From assembly GCA_907165065.1 (NCBI GenBank), contig OU015528.1, positions 45,561,515 to 45,625,514 of the forward strand: DNA of 64,000 nt, in the 5' to 3' direction. The notes below the pieces were generated by a model. It had not been told where the DNA came from and made no database searches. It worked only from the letters and a program-made list of their open reading frames with translations. Shown in pieces: positions 40,701 to 55,700 of this stretch (its first letter is position 1; every line of letters begins with the position of its first letter). Source of the stretch: Caprimulgus europaeus. Taxonomy: Eukaryota > Chordata > Aves > Caprimulgiformes > Caprimulgidae. The position numbers were made by a program, and so were the translations under genes.

Positions 40701-43700
40701 ATGGAAATGGAGCAGTGCTATGTTCTTTCCACTAGAAAGTCACTAGCTGTTTCCAATTATCAACCTGGAATCAGCATTAAGCTTCATAAAGCTGAAGGTA
40801 ACACACAAAACTTATGGTTTGGTCAAAAAAAAAAAAAGTCTTACTAGGAAAGTCCTTTCCATCTGGGTAGTAATATTCAGTGAATTCAATATGAATAGCA
40901 GGCATTTCTGGAGGAAGATAAAGTGACTTTTTATTGCAAGAGATCAGAGCTTTCGGGGAAGAACGACACTGGTCTGCTGTTGAAACCTGTTAAAGACAGA
41001 AGATAAACTTCACTAATACATTACATTTTCGTGAATTATTAAGCATTTGTAGTTGCAAGGCACTGCCCCTAGTAGGGTAACATTCCATTGCTCTCAGATG
41101 TAGATCCCCAACTACACAAAGTGTAGATAATGAGATACACCTAGTTGCCTTGTAGCAGAAGCAATCTATATAGAACAGTTTCACAAGAGAACTACATAGT
41201 ATTAATGGTACCAGATCCCCATCCTTCATGCAAGGCAGGTCACTTTCAAAGGCATTCAGTAAAAGCCTAGAAGGATCAGATATCTTTACTGCAAACACTA
41301 CAGTTCCTGTATAAGCAAGTATGCTGGACATGGTATATTTGCATACCATCTGCCCAAAAGGATCCCATATCTAAATGATAAGGGACAGATAAGCTACGTA
41401 AGTTTATTACACAAGTGTTAGAAAGTCCTTGTGCTGTCATAAGGACAGATTCCAGTACGTGGGCCAACTCTCGAGCGTATACTGGCCAAGCAAGGCGTTC
41501 AACATGCACCTGGCAGAGATATGTATACTTGGCTATGCCTGAAGGGTCTACTTCACAGGAGAAACAGGACACCATAGAACAGTAATACTCTATTTCTGTT
41601 TCCTTCCAATGTAAATTATGAACTAACAAAGAGATCACCTTTTGTGATCATCAAATATATATTTGACGTTAAATTTCTTGGAATGTACCCTAGGTTAAAA
41701 AACATGTTGTCAAAACAAAGCTCTTTCATCCAACACTTAGTAGGACAGACTGCTAGTTTGAAGTTAGCCAGCTTATTAATATTGAATATATTATGTTAAT
41801 TTGCATTAGTTTCACTGCAAATAATGAATATATAACCTTTATAAGCCTGCTTCACTCTGTGTAGCTGTTTTCAAGCTGCAAACATCTCTGTATTAACACA
41901 TGCAAAAATTAAAGTAATAACAGATCTATTTAAAAAAAGGCATCTTTTAAATTGTATAGAAATAATTACAACTAAAAAAAAAATCAAAAATGTATTTGTG
42001 TAGGGAGGAGAAGACAAGCATCTGAGGAGTAGAAGACAAATGAAAATACTGATAGTACAAAATGGTATCATAAAACCATTTCAAATCCAAATGAAGGCTC
42101 CTGGCAGCAAGCTGCAATCTCCCACTCTACCAGAAGCAATATGGCAAAAAACCATTGAAAATCAGAACAAGAGCAAGTAGAAGTCAAAATGAACAGGGGC
42201 ACATGCTAAGCAGCTTTGTTAGGACCTGAAATTTAGAGTAGATCCTCCTATATCACTACCATTCTGCCTTAGAGATACACTCCTCTAGTCCATTTGCCTC
42301 CTATCTGCACCAAAGAGTGACTGTGGACCACAGTCAGGAACTAAAACTACTACTAAAAAAAAAAGAATGGTTAAAGCATCTGCTCCAGGTATCACTGGGA
42401 GAGGGAGGAGATGAAGAAAAAAATTTTTAAACCCTTAATTTAACATTAAAAAAAAAAAAAATCTATGTACCTTGAAAAATATGTCAGTAAGAAAAGCAAG
42501 AAATACAAAACCACATATTAAAATATTGGTTACCTAGCATAGAACCATGAAAAGATGAAATTCCAAATGTCAGGATTTGGGGAACAGTACAAATTGGATC
42601 TAAAATGTAATTGTGACAGGTTATTGTCTAATATAAAGTCAATAAGAAATATTCATCAATTTTAACAAAGCAGAAGCAGGCCCATAAAGGTCTAATGCAA
42701 TAATGAATGGCAAGACTATTAATTTCAACGGGCTACAGAATTGTCCCTTAAAAACCATAGTTATGTAACAGTCAAGGGCGAGGTAGCCCCAGTTTTACTA
42801 ACTTGAAGAAATGTACCTGGTATATATTGAAATCTGCAAGTCTAACCACAACAGGACTAGACATCAGTTTGCCCTTTGGCTGTTGGGAAGATACAGAGGA
42901 AGCCCTAGATGTTCCTTTCGGTATCTGTTCCTTGCCTGTAGGAAAGAATAGTGATGGAATAATTGAAAAGAACAGTCTTTTTTACAATAGCTTTAACATT
43001 TCATAGAATTAGAGAATTAATGATGCAAACAAATTACCTGCTTGTAGGTTTTGAGGAGATACAGCAGGGGGTGATATGGGAGGAGAATCTGTGACATGAT
43101 CCTTCACAGCCTGCTTAAGCAATTCAACATTGCTTTTGAATTCATTTAATAATTCTTTGGCCCATCCACTTCTGGTTTTAGTGGCATCACTATAATGCAT
43201 CCAGTGACTGCAGCTGTCTCCTGCAAATAAGAGGAATTGGGGAAATATTAACTAATTTGAAAGCTTGCTTTTAAATGGATAACAAGTTTCTGCTATTTCA
43301 CAATTCTTCAAAATATAATCTCGTTGCATGCTGTAACTATAGCATCTGTTATAACTTCTGTTCTAACACAGAAGTTATGTATTACATAAAAACAAGTCTC
43401 ACTGCTTCACAAATTCACTCAGAAAACAACATAATATAGCCACCTGCCTTTTAACACCACTAACTAATGCTCAAAACATCATTGGATATTTCAAGTTCAG
43501 AGAAATCTGATGACATATTAACTTCATATGTGGGAACATGCAAAAAAATGTTTCACTGAAAAAAAAAAAAAAAGTGAGAGCAAGTAATAGAACAATGTTC
43601 TCATGCTCATTTTTCCAAACATCTTTCCTGCCAGAACTGTGTCCTAAGAAGTTCCTCGTCCCTTTTCAGAAACGTATTCTTCTTGTCTTAGCTCTCTAGC

Positions 43701-46700
43701 ACCCTTATGGCACACAAACAAGGTAAGTTCAATCAGTGTTGCAGTACACAGCCTTTTTCTTTTATTCCTAACATGTTTCTGTTGGTCAAGCATTTAAACC
43801 TCTGAAGGAAACTGAGATCTCTTCAAACACTCCCTGGAAAGACAGTCTAATCTGTTCAATACAAATAACTTCTATCAAGGGGTACATCACTCTCAACACC
43901 AGCATGTGAAAGCTTACTTTATTTAGGACTTAATAAGGTTTTGGATAATTGCACTGGAGATGTATAGATATGGTTGATATTAAAATAGGAAAATCCTTTG
44001 GGAAAAAAATGTGATTTCAAGCTGAAATACAAAGATCGCAGCATGGAAGGAGCTTTGAGGGAGGGGTCTATCACAAGAGATGACATTTTTCCCCACCCTC
44101 CTGCCTCAGCCTTTTGATGGTTATGTGCATCTTTCTAGATAAGGAAGAAGAGAAAGGAACAGGGAAGAAACCAGAAAGACAAGATGGCAAAGATACATTA
44201 AATTCAAGTCCATGAAGCTGGGATTTTCCAAAACAAGTGGGGTCACCCCAAGCATAGGCTGGGGTGAAGCTCCCACAGGACAGCAGAATTACAGAGAAAG
44301 CTCTCATACCCCTTTCCGGGAAGTCAGCATGGGCAGGTGTTTCTCTGAAGTCCTTGCACACCAACACATGCAGCAGGAGGATCATGTGGGAGCAAGAGGA
44401 ATTAGAGGTCTGTATGCAGTTGCAGGGCCATGATCTCATTTGGATCACTGAGACACAGTGAGATAGCACACACAACTGAAATGCTGCAAAGAATGGACAC
44501 AACCTCTTTAGAAAGCACAGGCTAAGAAGGCAAGAAAGGTGAGTTACTCCTCCTGTGAGAGTAGTGGGAACGCATGGAGCTCTGCCTTGGGGTGATCAGT
44601 CAGCTGAGCACTTACAGGTGGGATTAGAGGGCAGATCAACATGGATGAAGCTGTGGTGGATGTCTGCTAAAGACCATCCACCTGATCAGGAAGATGATGA
44701 GGTCCTCTTCAGACATGACTTTTTCCTGCGGTATTAATTGCAGCTTCCAAGAAGACTACACCAAAAGAGCCATTTCTAAGTATACCATAGGCCAGAGAGG
44801 TACAAAACCAGAAAACAGTCAGGTTACAGTCACAGAAGGATGTTTCTGTTTCCTCTGTGCTCACTGTTACAGAGTATTAACACATTGTCATGCTTAAGTA
44901 GGGAACATTGCAGAGCCTTGACTTCAGAGTAGGAACACTGTGTATCAGGTTGATAGCCTGATACAACAGTATATAGAGGCACGATAGCTACACAGCTAGA
45001 GAACTCCCTTTGAAGTTTCAAGATTAATATATGCTCCTTTTATGTTGAGTAAAGGGATTCCCAAGCCTGTGACGATAGTTTGCCCACAGACTTGCTACGT
45101 TATTCTAAAACGGTGAGAAGAAGATGACCTTTTAAAGTAGAAAAAGAAACTTTCTGGCATGTTCCTTCCCTATTGGACCAAACACCACCACCTTTGGCAG
45201 TTTTCTGTCATAGCTTATTCTCAAGACCAGGATTTCTGTTAGTTGAACATACTTGTACAGAACACCATTTAAGACGGAAGGAGAACACTACCTTTAGAGG
45301 CACCACACAAATAATCTTTTTCATTTCTGGTTTCACGCAGTGGGAGTTAAGTCCCATGTAGCCATTACCTAAAAGCATTCTCAGTGAGCTTCTAAGGTGC
45401 CCATCCAAGAGCCTACAGTGCATGGTTCAGTCTGGCTAAGAATCCTTTTAAAAGAAACCATCTGTTTATTTCCCTGGTTCTCTACATTTTCTCTGAGGAG
45501 AGTTCACAGAAATCATAGATCAGACCCTCATCTAAATATAGCAGGAATCAGGAGTGACAGTAAATGAAAAATATAGCTGGGTCACAAGATAGGCATGTGT
45601 TAAAACTCCTCCAACTTAAGGTCCCAATTTTACAGGAAAGGAAACCAACATCACAAATTTCAAACTATATTGGGCCAATCTACAGCAAAGAAAGAATATC
45701 ATTGTTAAGTGTATTCTTTTCTGTGGCTGTGTATGTTTATTTGGCCTAAGTTCAATTTTCTAAGGTGCAAAAGCTATACTTGCTACTTATGAAAAAAAAA
45801 TAGATTGACATTACAGAATCCCATCTGCATTACCATGAGTGACAAGAAGGACATGAGGCAAGCTATGGTTAATCCACATCTTTAATGTAGGTGGATAATC
45901 ACTCCAAAATGACTGGTCTGTGTTAGTAAAAAGCAAAACAAAGCACAACCAACACCCTCCAGCAACTAAAAGCCCCTCCACTGTACTGGATTGCCTTTGA
46001 TCTCCAATTCAACAGCAAACTTTTGTCTCTTCTAAATTTTTTAGATTTATGAAAAACATATTTAGTAGGAATGATTTGTAAGAAATGCTTTTCTTTAGAA
46101 ATTACTAACATCTGTTTAATAACAATTCCTTAACAAAAGGCTACACAATTGAACTTCTACACACTGGGATTCTTGTTTAACAAAATAAAATAAAACCCCA
46201 AAACATTGCTAGGAAATGGACATAAAATAATAAACCTGTATATGGAAAAAAAACCTAGCAGATTTGACTCTGGCAAATATCCAGTCAGTGAATTCTCAAT
46301 CTGCTGTACTGCCCTCCTCTGTCAACACAATTCTTTTCATGTCAGAAACCTGTAAACGCAGTTTTGTTGACCAAACAAAACAGTGAAAACAGAAGTGTTT
46401 AGCTCATTCACAGAAATTAAATTGGTTCCCAGGTTGTTGCCTTTGTTGTTTCTTCTTGCATATAGAAAGAAATAAAAAGGTGTATATTGCAAATGCTTTG
46501 AACATTATTATCCAAGGCAAACACATACAAACACAATTTTTTTAGTATTTAAGCAAGATAGCTACATTCACAGGTAATTTATAAAATGCTTGCTTTCATA
46601 CCTGCTTTGTGAAATGGGTAATAGTCCACTGTTAAGTAGCTGAAGGAAAGCTGCATGGCCCCTCCTGTAACACGTCTATTTGAGTCTGTAAAATAAAACA

Positions 46701-49700
46701 ATGCTCAGCTCTGCAGACATTGTATCTAGCATGTTCTCATGTAGGTACATTCCTTTAAACACCTAACAGCTACTTCTTCCTCCCTTATACTAGCTCTCCT
46801 TACAACCTCATTACCTTCCCTCAAAATTTTCATTTAAGTGGCCTTCACTACTTGGTCACTACTAACAAATTGCATATTGTTTTAAATGCTATTAAAAAGA
46901 CAACTCTTTAACATATATTACTGCAGTTTTTCAGAAACAAAACTTTTCCCGGTGAAGAGATCATTATGATCAGTCACTTGAAGTCAACATTTGCTTTCAA
47001 AATATTGTAAACATAGTTTCTTATTTTATTTGACAAATACTGCAGTGAAGAGGTCTTATGAGAGTCCTCTGTTCTGACTTCTCCACTGATAAATTTAGAC
47101 CTCATGTTAAAAAATGAAAGACCAATTAAAAAGACTCACTAAGAATGATAAATTACAACTGCAGCAGATATGCATCTCTAACCAGTCAACCTTATGCCCT
47201 GCTGCTCTGCAAGTACCTTCCCTAATCACAGAAATACATTTACTAAAACCCAAGTTTTTCACACTCTCTTCTTCAGCAGACCTTGTAAACCTCTACAAAT
47301 ATTTTCAGTGACTAGCTAGCTTTGAATATACACTGATATGTTATTCTCTTTTGATCACTTTTAAAAGGTATGAAAGTAGTGTAATTTGTCTTTTTTTTTC
47401 TGATTACAAATATGGCACATTGCAACAGCCTTTCATTTTAAAAAAAGTACAAATATTACACACAAAATTTCAAGACCTCCGAACGCTTGTTTCATTCTTT
47501 TAATTTGCTGCAGAGCACACCAAATTATCTAAATTAGTAACACAAAGATGACTGCTCTTTAATTGGTCTGTATTTTATAACGAGTATTACAGAAGCAGAT
47601 TGTACAGTGACGCTTTCAAGCCACAGTAATGTTGGCATTGCATTCTTGATAACCCAGGTAACTTATAAAAGAAAAAAACAGCAGTAACAATAAAACTGGA
47701 CAGAGTTATTTTCTAGAAGACAAGAAAAGCACTGAAGCTAGTAGCACTATTAGTAGTTTTATTGCATTTACTCTAAAATAATTACATTTAATAATGAGAT
47801 GTCCTGATACAGACATCACACTAATTTTAAATGTGTCTACAGACACTAGAAAACAATTATGAACATTTCTCTAAAATAAAGACTCTTGATTAGCTTTACT
47901 GTATTCCTCAAAATGTCTTCTAAAGACACAGGCGTGCTACTTTAAAAAAAAAAAACAAACAACAAACAAAACCAGTTACCTTTTTCTTTAGAATGGATAT
48001 CATCACATATATGTAGGTCCAAATGGGAAATTACTAAGTGGTGAGAAGTTTCCTTAACATCAAAATCATTAAACAATTTTACTATGGCATCATTTTGATC
48101 TGGTGCTGCTGTTGTCTGGTGTGCTTTCGCCTGCTGGGAGGTGGGTGCAGGAGCAGAGCTCTGAAAAAATATTTAGTCATATTGATTTATAAAGTTTATC
48201 CTTCCTTTCAAGCATAAGTATCCTTTCACATACTCAAAACAGGCCTTACAAATAAGGAAAAAATCTGCATCACACACATACACCTTGGATCGTTACTGAG
48301 ATTTAAGTGTGCTATTTTAGAACAAAGCTAAGTTAAGCTAATGGCTAGGTGTCACACAGAGGCAAAGCCAGTTCATCCCCCATTCTCCCCTTCCTGCACA
48401 CTTCTTTACACTTCTGTCACTTGCAGTACTGCTATTTTTCTAACTTTTGTTGCAAGCTGTTCAGGGAACTAAACCAGCAGAAAACCCTCCATTTTTTGTT
48501 GGACTCATTTCTGTTAGTTTAGTTCCCCAAAACACATGGCAACAGAGTCAAATGTGAGCCAGTGCCAGTATCGGGGAATTGATGAGATGCAAGCACAGGG
48601 AACTGAAGAACTCAGACCTCCCTACCCAGTAACAGCTAACCACTATTGTAGCTAAACCATCAAATCACATTGTAAGTCACCAGGACCACCACAGGAACTG
48701 AACTCTCCATTACAATCCACTACCTTTATTGCGAGAGATTTTATAAAAGTGACTTTACTCAGTCTTAGTAATAAATCATGTTTTATTTTTATAGGACTAT
48801 ATTTTAGCAATGTATTTATGCTGCTGCTTCTTCACAGACAAGAGGTCTCTTCCTCCCAACATTCACAAAGCCCAACTGGTCTAGTCTGCTGTATGTGCTG
48901 AAAGAAGATCAAGACTTACATCATACTATCTTACACACAGCATCAATATCACATTTATGCCAGCAGAAATATGTTAAAAGTAGAATTATTTTGCACCATA
49001 TATTCCAACATGACAGCTGCATGAACAAAAGTTCTTACCAAAAGCTAATTTTTTAGTACCATGAAAACAAACTGCACATACACTTTAAACCGTTATAGTA
49101 AGCATATCTATCCACACATTAAGATTGTCTTAGTGTGTCTAATTTTTTTTTAAACTCATAACCAGAAAATATTTAGAGAGCAAATCTACTAAACAGTTAA
49201 TCAACCATTACATAAGTACAGAGGTCTAAATACCCTGTATGTGGAGAAACACAACTTTTTTTCTTTCCTGTAATTAACATCAATACATAAAATCTTGTAG
49301 AATAGTGTCTCTTTCATACTACCGTAATTCATTGACAATGTACTTTAAGATGCACAGCTGAATTAAAATGAGTAACTGAAAATTCTCTAACATAAATTAA
49401 CACAACTAACCACACTGTGAGGTATTCTACAACAGCTACACTTGCTAATGATATAGTGAGACAATCAATTATCATACCTGTGCTGTTTCAGAAGCCAAGC
49501 TTTTTCTCTGTTCTGTTGATTTCTCTATGGCTTCACTAAGAGATTTGGCATACTGCACCATGGCTTTCAGCTGAGAATCAGTCAAAACCCATAGCAAATC
49601 ATCCAGAATCAGAACCAGTTTTGATGCCACTACATTACAATCCTTTAACTGCAGAATAAAAATTTAAACAAGTCAAATGGGTCCATTAAATATTTATATT

Positions 49701-52700
49701 TCTTAAATGAAGTACAAGGGAGAAAAAAAAAAAAGTTGAATGCAAAACCACACTTTCCAAACAGCAAATTTCCTCCATATAAATGGAATTATAGAACCAT
49801 TTAGGTTGGAAAAGGCCTTCAAGATCATTGAATCCAACCGTAATAACAAATATATCTTTTATTTAAAATTGTATTTCTCTCATTAACTGAAAGGTACTTA
49901 AGATATAGTATATTTGTGCCTTGCTTTTTATCTGTTTGCATGCACAGGATATTAAACTGATCCACTTCTCTAAATGTAAGTAATGTAAATATTGCCTGAA
50001 TCTAGACAGGTAAGACAACATGCATCATCATAAAGCTCTCCAGGTCAAATGATTTAATTAGTAAGACCTGTGTAAAGTCTTCATCTTCAAATTCTGCCTG
50101 CAATATTTCTTGTAAAAATCTACTGTCTATACTGATTACAAGTTATTAAAAATTTAGTTCAGGGAATTCTACATTTTATATGGCCTAAATTTAAAACCTT
50201 TACTATATGCATGCATGCATTAAGAGCATGAGCTAAAAATGAATTAATAAAGTAAAGTAATAAAAGATTTCAAACTTTTCAGGCTTACCCTTCTTTTAAG
50301 TGTGACCCTAATTTTTGATTGGTTAGTAATCAGTCGAACTGGAGCACTCATGATTTCATGCTTAGAACTCTGGATTGCATCTGCCTCTATTCTGATCATC
50401 TGCCAGTTGATTTCTTTAAAAGTCAGAACCTTTAAAGAGAGGGAAAAAGAGAAAAACACCTTTATACAATATGTCAGTTTACTTGCACCTAAGCATGTGC
50501 AGATGTGTGTGTGACATATATACCTGTACATACATACAAACATACTCACATGTCCTTCACACAGCGCCATATAAACAGAACAAATACATATCACTTGTTA
50601 TTCCACTTACAGGTGTCAGGAATTAAAGCCTTGATTCTTTTCTTTACCTCCAGATTGTCACAGAAATGTTAAGCTAGTTCGAAGCAGGCAGAGGTAATAA
50701 GCAGCATTTAAAATATTCATAAGAAAATAAAGGTCACAGTTATTGCACACTAGATGGCTTCTGGTAGAGGAAAAAAAGAAGATTGTGTAGCTTAGTTTCA
50801 AAATGCTAAATATTAGTATACAGGAAAAGAGCGGGGAGGGAAGCAGAAGCTACATTATGGGAGAGGTTTTTGGAGTGTTTTAGTTCAATGAAAACAGGAA
50901 GCTAAACACTGAGCACACTGCATGCCATATAGAACTCAGCAAGCAAATGTTAGAATAAAGATACAAGAGCAGCAAGTACACCTGGACACTGAAAATCAAA
51001 TATGGGAAAATGAGTGATTGTCCAGCAGCAACATCATGGAAAACATCAAATGAACAGGACATCAAGAGGAAAAAGTGTTAATCCTGTTTTCCCCAAAACT
51101 CCTTGCCACATTACTCTGAAGAAAAAAAAAGATTAGACACATGGAAAGTAGAAGATAGAAGAGTTTGTCTGGTAAGTGTCTTATTTTTCAGCTGTCATTT
51201 TCCTCTTGTCAATTTGAAAACTGTACAGCCTATGTCCTGAGAATATAAGCTGAGACTTACACACTAAAACATATCAGTTGTGTTTGGGAAGGAGGTACAT
51301 GCAATGAAGCGAATAAGATGGAAAGGCACAGTGCAAAGTAGCCTGAAAAATACTATTTGCAGAAAAGCAGAGTAACTACCATCCTCATCCAGGAGATGCA
51401 GCATGAATGGAAGCTTCGAAAAAATTCTAAGGAGATTCCTCATTACATTAAGAGTGTAGCTATGGTGCAAACCTAAAAGCTTCCTCCCTTAAAATGTAGT
51501 TTAGCACAGTTATCTTTACAGTAGTGTTGGTTTTGTTCTTTCCCCTTTTAATGCAATTTACTGCTAACAAATAATTTGCTACAGTTCCTAGAAATTTGTG
51601 TTTCCAGAATTCATTGTACTACAAAGGAACAATCCTCAAGGAAAGGTCTGTTGTATATGGGGAGACCACTCAGAATCAGATTCTTCTTAAAAAGCACAAA
51701 ATAAAAAATACAATACAAAATTCCATCTAGTCATACTTTGATTTTTCCTCTTTAGACTTCATTAACACATCAGCATTAGTCTACAGATCAGCTGCAGGAA
51801 CGACAAACTGTCAGAAAAATAGTTCTGAACTTATTATTTTGTGGTAATTTTAACTACAACATTCTCTTGAGAGTTTCTCTCCCTACATAAAAAGCAACTA
51901 GCAGACTCCTTAACTTTAAATAAACTGTTTGCTCCAGAATAGTTGGCTCTAAATAAAGAAACATGGGCAAAACTTGAAACACCCATTTATCTAAGGCCAG
52001 GTGCATGCTAAAGTAAGTCTTCCTCAATACAACATACAATATTTAGAATCAACCTTGCACTTAGTATACATTTTAATTTGGTTACATGGGAGAAATCAAA
52101 ACAATAGCGTACATCAATCCAGAACTACTGTGTTCATTTTCTCAGACAGCAAAGTACATTCTTTACTGCTATTATGTTTCTGTATACATATGAGTTAATT
52201 ATTTCAAGAAAAAAAATGTGTAATTCTTGCATAGGAACTTTATTAAAATTCAGTTAGAACTGCTTAAAGAAAAATACTTACTAGGCAAACCCTCACAAGC
52301 AAGTAAATAACCAGTTAAAGCTTTAAGAATAATAAAAATAAAAAACAGCACAACATCCTGCCTTTCCACATTTAATATACTATTCTTTTTTCTTTCAGTA
52401 CTCTTACAAGTCTGGTCTACTTTGTATTTTAACATGGTCACAAGCTTGGAGAATGTAAGAGGGGAACAGTACATAGACTTGCCCTGGTCTCTGCTCTTCC
52501 CACTTTGGCCACTGCTAGAGATGCAACATTAGATCTGACTCACATCCACTGTGTTCCTAAAGGACAGCATGAAATCACTGAGCACTGAATATCTCCATCT
52601 CCAGTAATGGCATGTTTCCTAGACTGTGTAAGGTTGCAATTCAACTTCTTCCTCCTTTACCACAAAACCAAGGAAAAAACTTAGCAAAAAATAGTATTTA

Positions 52701-55700
52701 CCTCTCCACGTTGAGCTTCTTGTATCCTCGTAAATCTGAGGTCAGCATGTTCCCAGTTTGCATTTACACTATATATTCTCAGCTGGGAAAGTTCAAATGA
52801 AGCATTAAAGGCTTTTGCGCCAATCCTTATTATAATGGAGTTCACAGAAACTGAAATTCCTTCTACCACTTTTTCAGCAAAGCCATATTCACTAAAAAGT
52901 GAAAAGATAACATTAAATACATACCTAATGAAAGAGCAAAAAATTACATTCATTAAAAAGCTGAAATACAACATGAAACAAACAATAAAATAAGTTCCTA
53001 ATGTATTCTCCAGTTATGAATTGTTGTTAAATATACTTGAACTAGTTTACAGTAGTTTCTTCTCTACCCTATGACCCTAATCTCAAAGTAATCATTCAAG
53101 AAAATATTTTGGATCAAGATCAATCTTCATGAAGTGTAACAATTAATGCAATTTTCCATTTTACCTATTTTATACATATATAAATACACACAAATGTATA
53201 AAAAATATGTATCGTACATACACAAAAATAAGTCTACAGCATTACATAGAAATCTTACTCTTTATGTGTACACAAAGAGTAATTAATGCCAAATAAATTA
53301 TTTGATAATTCCAATCTGGTTAGTATTTATCTCTACAAGATAAGTTATTCCATCCATTAAAACTAGTATCTTTCATATATGCAAAACAGCATGAAGTATT
53401 TGATTTGTTTCATTTTGTAAAAGAAAGACATCCTAGATAGTGGTTACATTTCTACACCAAACCAACATACATTCCAGTATTAGAAAAGATAAAGCAGTTG
53501 CAATTATTTAATAAAAATGTTATGCATTCTGAAATGCTTTGGATGAGTGAAAGGAAAATTTTATTTTAAGTATTCCTTTAACATATAAAATTTTTGCCTT
53601 TGGGTTTTTTTTTCCCTGCTTGTTTTAAAAGTACAGTTTATGTAGTTTGTCATTCATTTTCCTTTTTATAACTTTCATCCTACACAAAATCTCTATGGCA
53701 ATGATTTTCAAGCTGTACCCTAGGAGACATAGAGGCCCATGAATTACTTCTACATGTTATGCAGAAGTTAAAAGAGGAAAAGCAATCGTACCATCAAATT
53801 CATTTCCCTGTACACGGTTCCCCGTGCCCACTGAAAAATGTTTTGGGTCCATAACAAGAAAATGACTTTGGGCAGTGGGAGAATCACTGATATAATGCTG
53901 TATTGTTCCCCAAAATTACTTAACTTTGGGGCTAAACAGTATGCATGAAATGTTTAAGATTTGGCTAATACAATGGAGAAAATAGAATTTTAAAATACCA
54001 CACTAACAAATCGCTGTTAATACTGTTTTTTTAGATCAAACTAACAAACTTAAAAAAACCCATCCCAACACTGTATGTATTTTTGAAATAGTAGAATGCA
54101 AGATATCTGTAATTTTCAAAAAACTTAATATTACTTAAACTTGGTATATTTTTTAAGCAGTGGTTTCATCCATATGAAACACACCTAGAAATTTCCATAC
54201 ATAGTTCAGATGTTCTTTCCAGGCATGGATCTGGATAGTTCCATAATCACTATACACATGTAGCTCCACCCACACGTAATAAAACAAAATTTTAGAGAGA
54301 TGGAAATGGTAAGCTCCACCCTGCATACTTCTGGAAATTTGCAGAGGACCTAACTGGTTTATAGTAATCCAAAACAGGTAATTTAAACTTTTTTCGATCA
54401 GTTACACATTAAGGATTGTCACTGACCTCTGTCCAGATGCAGTTGCTATCGGAGAGGGTCCATTAGGGGCACGAGGCTCTTCACATGTGCTCATTTCCAT
54501 TACAACTTTATCCAAGGACTTCAAAAACAAAACAAAAAATTAAGTAACAAAGTAAATATACATAATTTTTTTCTAACCATGAGAATTTTCCCATAAACTT
54601 GTCACATACGAGAATTAGGTTTTTTTAAAATTTGTTCATATAAATTTCCAAATTTTGTGAATTCTAACAGACCTTTGCAGTCAAATATTGGATTGCAGAG
54701 TTCCTGATCCCTGGCTTATTATTTATCCATCACACACATTTTAAAAAAAATTGAGAAGGGCAAGATTTAATGTGTACTCATCTGGGTTTTCTTCCTATAT
54801 GGTTGTTCACTCGGTAAAATACTTAATACCTCCTGAGTCTTCTGAATGGTTCAGTAAGTTCAGAAAATTTTTAACTAGTCCACTAAAATTCCTGATAGTA
54901 GATGAAGTTTTGTGCTGCATCTTTAAAACTAAATCTGAATATATATAATCTACACACACAAGTGTGTATAAGCCCTGTGTATATATGAATCTTCAGTAGA
55001 TCTAGTAAAACAAGTAATTTCTAAAAAGATATATTCTAGTATAACTTGCAACACCTCATATTATAGTAAAATTGTATGCTATTATTGTATTCTTTGTACT
55101 TGAGGTTTTGTCCCCTTACAAAACAAGCTGGGAATTAAGGGAATGAGACACCTAAATCCTCTTTAAAACGAAGGCTATATTTAAACAGCAGAACTGTAAC
55201 ACACTTTACAAATAATGCATTCTAATGGAGTGAAGAGAACAGGAACAAACCAAATGCAAAACCTTATTCCCAGCAACTGAAAAAATCCAAGAATCTCCTG
55301 ACTTACTTTACAATGTTTGTGACCTAGATTTACCATACAACCTGGGAAGGCTTAATTTAAATTAAGGCTTATAGTTCTGAAATCTTGTCCCATTGGAAGC
55401 TCATTCAAAATACAACAGCTAATACTACTTTCTTGTCTAGTTCTGACTTTATACCATCCCTTCTGAATTCCTCCATTTACCCTCTTAGGTCAGACAAACC
55501 ACACTAAAAAGCTTTATTCTCAATTTTAGATTTTTCACAATTCAACCTGACCTACTTACTGGACTTCATTATCATATTGTGTTAATTGTGCCTGTCTTCA
55601 TAATCTACTGGCTTCACAATCATTTTTGTGTGCTACTCTTATCCATGAAATGCCCTGACTACTACCTAGAAATTAATAAACTCTTTACTCTGGATTTATT

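Larger units (their letters stand above)
43221..46601 (-). other. BLTP3B: BLTP3B intron 9
   Basis: 3.4-kb intron. It contains an 11-bp inverted repeat at 43351-43378, a 16-nt poly-A at 43559-43574, and a CR1 5'-region fragment at about 44.2-44.7 kb. The rest shows no recognisable feature. Confidence 0.8.

Noticed and set aside
40990..41638. Two overlapping minus frames of about 120 codons beside exon 12
   Set aside because: Exon 12 already has a good AG at 40987 and its phase fits exon 11; the frames lack similarity to any protein I know.
44071..44502. 143-codon minus-strand open frame in intron 9
   Set aside because: Most of it is the antisense of the CR1 endonuclease-region fragment.
44938..44966. 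9-bp inverted repeat TGTATCAGG..CCTGATACA
   Set aside because: Short arms with a 7-nt loop and no associated feature; not distinctive enough.
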